This document shows, piece by piece, positions 60,174 through 64,000 of a DNA stretch of 64,000 nt (position 1 is the first letter of the stretch; each line of letters begins with the position of its first letter). The notes below the pieces were generated by a model. The model saw nothing but the letters and a program-made list of their open reading frames with translations, had not been told where the DNA came from and did no database searches. Made by a program: the position numbers and the translations under genes. The DNA comes from Streptomyces sennicomposti (GTDB lineage Bacteria; Actinomycetota; Actinomycetes; Streptomycetales; Streptomycetaceae), in assembly GCF_019890635.1 (NCBI RefSeq), contig NZ_JAIOAB010000039.1:1-64000 (forward strand), given 5' to 3'.

Positions 60174-60265
60174 GGGACACACACCTCTTCTGGTCGTCTT
60201 CCGGCCGCTCGCCGTCGGCCCGGCCGCCCGAGACGGCGCCGGGGACCGGCCGCGTTGTGACCGCG

Positions 60266-60298
60266 AGCGTAGGAAGCCGTTTTTGGACCGGCAAGTCC
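60266..60298 (-). promoter_or_regulatory. promoter and inverted repeat of the quinone oxidoreductase
   Basis: On the minus strand TTGCCG, a 17-bp spacer, then TACGCT. The -35 lies within GGACTTGCCGGTCC (60285-60298), GGAC arms around TTGCCG, a likely repressor site. Confidence 0.5.
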
Positions 60299-60302
60299 AG
60301 AC

Positions 60303-60810
60303 ACGGGCGGGACCCCCGCCGCCGTCGTCACCGGCGCCGCCGGCCTCGGCCTCGTCGACGGGCTGGCCGCTCCGAGCGACCCGCTGCGTCCGCCCGACGG
60401 GGCGCCGCTGACCGCGCACGGGATCGCCGAGGAACCCGTCAGCGTCCTGCTGCCCGCGGCACACCCCCTCGCCGGCCGTAACCGGGCTGCGCCCGGGCGA
60501 CCTCGCGGACGCCCGCCGACTGGACGCCCCCGACGCGGCCCTGCCGCTCGCTCACCTGCGTACGGCGGCCGGCGGCGGTGCCTTCCGCTCCGCCCTGCGC
60601 TACGACGGCACCGACCTGCGCACCCTCACCGCCCTCGCCGCGGCCGGGCACGGCCTCACCCTGCTGCCCCGCTCGACGGCCACCGGCGTCCCCGGCGCCG
60701 TCGCCGTCCCGCTGACCGCCCCGCGGGTCGTGCACCGCACGGAACTCCTGGACGGCGGCGCGCCCCGGGGAGCGGCGGCGGAGACGGCGCGGAGACTGGC
60801 GGGGGTGTGA
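60303..60810 (+). pseudogene. LysR-family regulator remnant (effector domain only, frameshifted)
   Basis: The plus strand reads GGTPAAVVTGAAGLGLVDGLAAPSDPLRPPDG, then APLTAHGIAEEPVSVLLPAAHPLAGR, and after one extra base at about 60480 continues TGLRPGDLADARRLDAPDAALPLAHLRTAAGGGAF through ALRYDGTDLRTLTALAAAGHGLTLLPRSTATGVPG to a stop. This is a LysR effector domain with no helix-turn-helix part. It probably once regulated the divergent quinone oxidoreductase. Confidence 0.7.
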
Positions 60811-60942
60811 GGCCTGCTCCGCCCCTCGGCGGATTCCCTCGACAACGCCTCCACGACACGGACCGGGCCGGAGCCTGCATCGGCTCCGGCCCGGTCCGGG
60901 AACACGCGCGGGAGGCGACTCCCGGCGACCCACGCTCAGCGG

Positions 60943-61116
60943 TCAACGCCGGCCGGTGTCCTTCACCGACTCCTTGGCCTCGCGGGCCTGGCCCGCGGCC
61001 TCCGCCGCGTGGCCCTTGGCGACCAACTTCTGGTTGCCGACGGCGCGTCCCGCCGCCTGGGCGACCTTGCCGACTGCCTTCTCGGCCTTGGCCCGAGCCT
61101 TCTCGCTGGCGGCCAT
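60943..61116 (-). CDS. CsbD-family stress protein
   Basis: A 57-residue, Lys/Ala/Glu-rich helical protein: AASEKARAKAEKAVGKVAQAAGRAVGNQKLVAKGHAAEAAGQAREAKESVKDTG. This is the CsbD-like pattern (KxxAGKxxGxxxGNxxLxxKG) of general stress proteins. I chose the ATG at 61116, with AGGG upstream, over a GTG three codons earlier. Function of the family is unclear. Confidence 0.8.
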   Translation of the reverse strand: MAASEKARAKAEKAVGKVAQAAGRAVGNQKLVAKGHAAEAAGQAREAKESVKDTGRR

Positions 61117-61285
61117 GCTGCTCACCCTCTCGGTCGTACGTCGTCCAGTGCCGAATGTGCGCCTGACCCGTCACGCCGCCGGTAAACCCGGCGTACTCGC
61201 CCGTCGGCCGACCGGCAGCCGACGGGCGGAACGGCTCGACGTCCGGCCGTCGGGCCGGTGGAACCCGCCGACGCGTCCGGCCGGT

Positions 61286-62152
61286 TCAGGGTTTGCGGGC
61301 GATGCCCGCGTACAACGCGGCCTCGGCGTCGGTGACGTTGAGGTGCGGCTCGTCCGGGTCGGGGCGCCAGCGCAGCACCGGGGTGAGACCGGGTTCGAGC
61401 AGGTCCCAGCCGGCGAAGAAGGCGGAGATCTCCTCCAGGGTGCGCGCCTGGCCGGGCGTACCGGCCGCCTCGTACACGGAGGTGAGGCGGGCGATGGCCG
61501 CCGGGTCGAAGTCCGGGGTGACATGACTGATCGTCAGCGTGCTGCCCGAGGGCAGGGCGTCCTTCAGGCGTTCCACGATGCCGTGGGCGTCGTGCCGGTC
61601 GGTGATGAAGTGCAGCAGCGCGTTGAGGCTGAGGGCGATGGGCGCGTCGAAGTCGAACGCCGAGGTGAGCACGGGATGCTTCAACAGCGCGTCGGGGTCG
61701 GTGACATCGGCCTGCATGTAGGCGGTGCTGCCCTCCGGGTGACTGCGCAGCAGCGCGCGCGCGTGGGCCAGGACGATCGGGTCGTTGTCGGTGTAGATGA
61801 TCCGGGCCCGGGGGTTGACCGCCTGGGCGACCTCGTGCAGGTTGGGCGAGGTCGGGATGCCCGTGCCGATGTCCAGGAACTGCTCGATGCCCAATCGGGC
61901 GAGATACCGGGTGGACCGGTGCATGAAGGCGCGGTTGCTGCGCGCGGCGATCAGGATGGTGGGGAAGGCGGCCATGGCCCGGCCGGCCGCTTCCCGGTCG
62001 GCGGGGAAGTTGGTGATCCCGCCGAGGAAGTAGTCGTACATGCGCGCCGAGTGCGCCCGGTCGAGTTCCAGATCCACCACGCTGGCGTGATCGCCGTGAT
62101 CGCCGTGGCCGCCGTCGCCCTCGTGCGCCCGCGTGCCGCCGTTGCCGTCCAT
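61286..62152 (-). CDS. DUF574-type SAM-dependent methyltransferase
   Basis: A 288-residue methyltransferase of the type amplified in Streptomyces. A His/Gly/Asp repeat (GDGGHGDHGDH) opens the protein, then SARMYDYFLGGITNFPADREAAGRAM, AARSNRAFMHRSTRYLA and motif I FLDIGTGIPTSPNLHEVAQ, all diagnostic. ISHVTPDFDPAAIARLTSVYEAA is also typical. Substrate unknown. It stands alone. Confidence 0.9.
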   Translation of the reverse strand: MDGNGGTRAHEGDGGHGDHGDHASVVDLELDRAHSARMYDYFLGGITNFPADREAAGRAMAAFPTILIAARSNRAFMHRSTRYLARLGIEQFLDIGTGIPTSPNLHEVAQAVNPRARIIYTDNDPIVLAHARALLRSHPEGSTAYMQADVTDPDALLKHPVLTSAFDFDAPIALSLNALLHFITDRHDAHGIVERLKDALPSGSTLTISHVTPDFDPAAIARLTSVYEAAGTPGQARTLEEISAFFAGWDLLEPGLTPVLRWRPDPDEPHLNVTDAEAALYAGIARKP

Positions 62153-62489
62153 CGTCGCTGCCCCCGTTTCCCGCCGCTGTGATCCGACACGGGTGTGCGC
62201 CAGGCGGCGCCACCCCGCACCACCCGAGCTTCCCCCGTCCGCACCGCCGGGACAACCGTGCAGCTCAAGCCAACCTGCGTACCCCGCAAACGCGGGCGAA
62301 AAGGATACGGCGACCGCGCCCGGCCCCTACTCGTGAGTAGTCACAATATTGCGCTGCGTGTAAAAAATTCCGGAATCCCTTGCACGGGACGGCCGTTCGA
62401 CCGGTTGGCTTGCGAGTGGGAAACGTTTGCTCCCCACACCGACCCCGCCCCACCGTGGAGCGGTGCGGTGCACAGCACGAAGGACCACA
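62153..62489. promoter_or_regulatory. AT-richer control region upstream of the small TTA gene and sigma factor
   Basis: Markedly richer in A/T around 62337-62370 than the surrounding genome. It contains the 14-bp palindrome at 62327-62340 and an imperfect repeat, GTGGGAAACG...CCCCAC, near 62417-62438. No other gene found. Confidence 0.55.
62327..62340. promoter_or_regulatory. 14-bp palindrome CTACTCGTGAGTAG
   Basis: Perfect apart from its GT centre, CTACTC/GAGTAG arms, 150 bp upstream of the small TTA-containing gene at an AT-rich boundary. Possible regulator site of unknown protein. Confidence 0.5.
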
Positions 62490-62741
62490 GTGAAGCTCGA
62501 TCTGGAACCCCTGGCGGTCCGGGAGACCGCCGCCCGGATCTCCGCCCCCGACCCGGCCCACGCCGGCCGGCGCCCCCTCGCCGCCGCCTTACGCGGCGCG
62601 GTACGCCACCCGCGGCACTCGTGCGCACGCCCGCACGAACAGCCGCACGAGCAGGACCCGTACGACCACCCGTACGACCACCCGTACGAGGACCTGTACG
62701 CGCGCCCGTACGCGCGCCCCCGCGGCGAGAGCGAGGTGTGA
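62490..62741 (+). CDS. small TTA-containing gene coupled to a sigma factor
   Basis: An 83-residue protein of unknown function: VKLDLEPLAVRETAARISAP start, then a Pro/Arg-rich stretch and a tyrosine/proline/histidine repeat (PYDHPYDHPYEDLYARPYARP) encoded by short CCGTACGACCA-like repeats. GTG start with AAGGA 5 nt upstream. It contains one TTA codon (62589-62591), so translation should depend on the bldA tRNA. Its TGA overlaps the sigma-factor ATG (TGATG). Confidence 0.65.
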   Translation: MKLDLEPLAVRETAARISAPDPAHAGRRPLAAALRGAVRHPRHSCARPHEQPHEQDPYDHPYDHPYEDLYARPYARPRGESEV

Positions 62742-63352
62742 TGAGCCCTTCCCTCGGCGGCTCGCAGGGCTCCCACGGCTCGCCCGGCCCGGCCGGCCCC
62801 CACACCCAGCGGACGCCCGTACGGCCCGAGCGACTCGCCCTCACCTTCGACGCCTTCCACGCCTACCATCGCAAACTCTGGATGCGCTTCGCCCACACCC
62901 AGGTCGGCAGCCGGGCCGCGGCCGAGGCCGTCGTGGACGCCGCGTGCGCCCGGCTGCGGGCGAACTGGTCGCACGCCCTGCTCCAGGACTCCGTGCCGCG
63001 CTACGCCTGGCTGATCCTCAAGGAGGAGGTCCACCGCTGGCTCGCCGAACGCGGCCTGCCGCCGCAGGTGGGCGACGCGGCCTTCCAGACCGCCCTGCAG
63101 AAGCTCCTGTTGCATGAAATGCGTGACGAACTTCGCGTCATATCCCAGGAGATCGGCCTCTACGCCGCCATCTCCACGCTGCCCGAACGCCGTTACGACG
63201 TGATAGTCCTGCGTTACCTGCTCGGCATGCCGGCCGACGAGGTCGCCGAATACCTCGGGATCGACACCGCCACGGTCCGCTCCCACATCCGCCATGCCCG
63301 CCGATCCCTCGCCAAGGAACTCCACATTCCCTACCAGGAGACGGACAACTAG
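62741..63352 (+). CDS. ECF-like sigma-70 family factor
   Basis: A 203-residue protein. Region 4 is clear: LPERRYDVIVLRYLLGMPADEVAEYLGIDTATVRSHIRHARRSLAKEL (147-194). The N-terminal part (about 35-105, FDAFHAYHRKLWMRFAHTQVGSRAAAEAVVDAACARL) is a weak region 2, like the many divergent ECF-like factors of Streptomyces. No anti-sigma gene with membrane helices is visible; the next gene encodes a soluble helical protein. Coupled to the TTA gene upstream. Confidence 0.8.
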   Translation: MSPSLGGSQGSHGSPGPAGPHTQRTPVRPERLALTFDAFHAYHRKLWMRFAHTQVGSRAAAEAVVDAACARLRANWSHALLQDSVPRYAWLILKEEVHRWLAERGLPPQVGDAAFQTALQKLLLHEMRDELRVISQEIGLYAAISTLPERRYDVIVLRYLLGMPADEVAEYLGIDTATVRSHIRHARRSLAKELHIPYQETDN

Positions 63353-63354
63353 CA

Positions 63355-64000
63355 GTGGCCCGCACCGACCATGAGCCAGCCGGCATCGACGCCGCCCTGC
63401 ACGCGGCCCAGGCCCTCACCGACGCCTACGACGACTACGACACCGACGCGGCCCTACGGCGTGTCACCGCCCTGGCCGACACCCTTCCGCCGCTCACCGA
63501 GATCCCGCCGCCCGCCGACACCTCCCCGTCCCGAGCCGACACCCCCCCGCCCCGAGCCGACACCGCCCCGCACCTCACCGGCGCCGTCCCGGAGCAGGCG
63601 TCCGCCGCTCCCGACCACGCCCGCGCCACCCCGGACCGGACCGCCCCGCACCCCCGCCCGCCCGTGCGCTACCGCAGCGTGCACGAGCAGGCCGCGCACG
63701 ACCTCGACCTGGCCGTCACCCTCGTCGTGGACGCCCCGCAGGCGCATCTGAGTCTCGCCCGGCTGGTCGACCACGACCACATCGAACCCGAGGGCGCCCT
63801 GGTCTTCGCGGCCCTCCTCCATCTGGCGGGCTACCGCGACCAGGCGCAGTTCTGGTTCGAGTTCGCCGCCGGAGCCGGCAACCGCACCGCCGCGTTCTGC
63901 CTCTACCTCCTCCATCTGCAACGCGCCGAGCACCGCACCGCCGCGTACTGGCGCGCCCACGCGCGCGCCTCCGCCCCGCCGCCGCAGCGGCCCGCGGCCC
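63355..64000 (+). CDS. partial gene downstream of the sigma factor, runs off the window
   Basis: A GTG at 63355, three bases after the sigma stop, opens a frame still open at the window end (215 codons seen). It has a helical start (IDAALHAAQALTDAYDDYDTDAALRRVTALADTLPPL), a disordered Pro/Ala/Asp stretch with RADTPPP/RADTAP repeats, then HDLDLAVTLVVDAPQAHLSLARLV, EPEGALVFAALLHLAGYRDQAQFWFEFAAGAGNRTAAFCLYLLHLQRAE. The last part looks like TPR/Sel1-type helical pairs, common next to such sigma-like genes in Streptomyces. It may be a sigma partner. Confidence 0.65.
   Translation, partial: MARTDHEPAGIDAALHAAQALTDAYDDYDTDAALRRVTALADTLPPLTEIPPPADTSPSRADTPPPRADTAPHLTGAVPEQASAAPDHARATPDRTAPHPRPPVRYRSVHEQAAHDLDLAVTLVVDAPQAHLSLARLVDHDHIEPEGALVFAALLHLAGYRDQAQFWFEFAAGAGNRTAAFCLYLLHLQRAEHRTAAYWRAHARASAPPPQRPAA

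Overview
The window is high-GC actinobacterial chromosome, almost certainly Streptomyces. The reasons are strong G/C bias at third codon positions, many GTG starts, ATGA/GTGA stop-start overlaps, rare TTA codons, leaderless promoters, an actinobacterial iron box, a DUF574-type methyltransferase, a Fic/Doc-like toxin pair and an isorenieratene-type carotenoid locus. No tRNA, rRNA, CRISPR array, complete IS element or attachment site was seen. The mixture of accessory genes, gene remnants and tandem repeats suggests a variable part of the chromosome.

Layout. 0-10 kb: remains of a light-type carotenoid locus. A 5'-truncated crtU faces crtI-crtB-crtV, a MerR/hydrolase pair lies between them, and an SDR-photolyase pair follows. 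crtE is absent. 10-15 kb: mutA-mutB-meaB, the adenosylcobalamin methylmalonyl-CoA mutase operon. 15-23 kb: single genes (cytidine deaminase-like, SRPBCC, DHFR-like, dTDP-glucose dehydratase, two hydrolases), a toxin-antitoxin operon and a coupled pair of winged-helix regulators. 23-27 kb: a stress island with an HdeD-like membrane protein, two CBS-BON proteins and a tandem universal stress protein. 27-29 kb: iron-regulated siderophore-interacting protein and DUF2470 protein. 29-36 kb: a frameshifted EamA exporter next to an Lrp regulator, a lipoprotein, LysR/PanE, an ABC-F gene fragment, a CysRS-like protein and a methyltransferase.

Two back-to-back blocks look biosynthetic. The first (35.8-46.3 kb) has a six-gene overlapping minus-strand operon (Gfo/Idh oxidoreductase, TIM-barrel isomerase, M20 deacylase, Ldh2 dehydrogenase, second Gfo/Idh oxidoreductase, small unknown protein). 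It also has a divergent UDP-HexNAc-type 6-dehydrogenase and two coupled DegT/DnrJ aminotransferases. Together they suggest synthesis of a small aminosugar, aminouronic acid or aminocyclitol. The second (48.7-57.0 kb) is a six-gene plus-strand operon: UbiA/MenA-like prenyltransferase, FAD oxidoreductase, AMP-forming ligase, methyltransferase, CaiB-type CoA transferase with a long extra N-terminal region, and a second, divergent AMP-forming ligase. It is followed by a convergent benzoate-type transporter with a divergently placed XRE-cupin regulator. I infer a CoA-activated acid that is prenylated, oxidised and methylated; the product is unknown. Two EF-hand proteins lie between the blocks, one of them continuous in frame with a four-helix membrane domain.

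The right end (59-64 kb) holds a quinone oxidoreductase, a decayed LysR gene, CsbD, a DUF574 methyltransferase, and a TTA-containing small gene coupled to a sigma-like factor. A further gene runs off the window edge.
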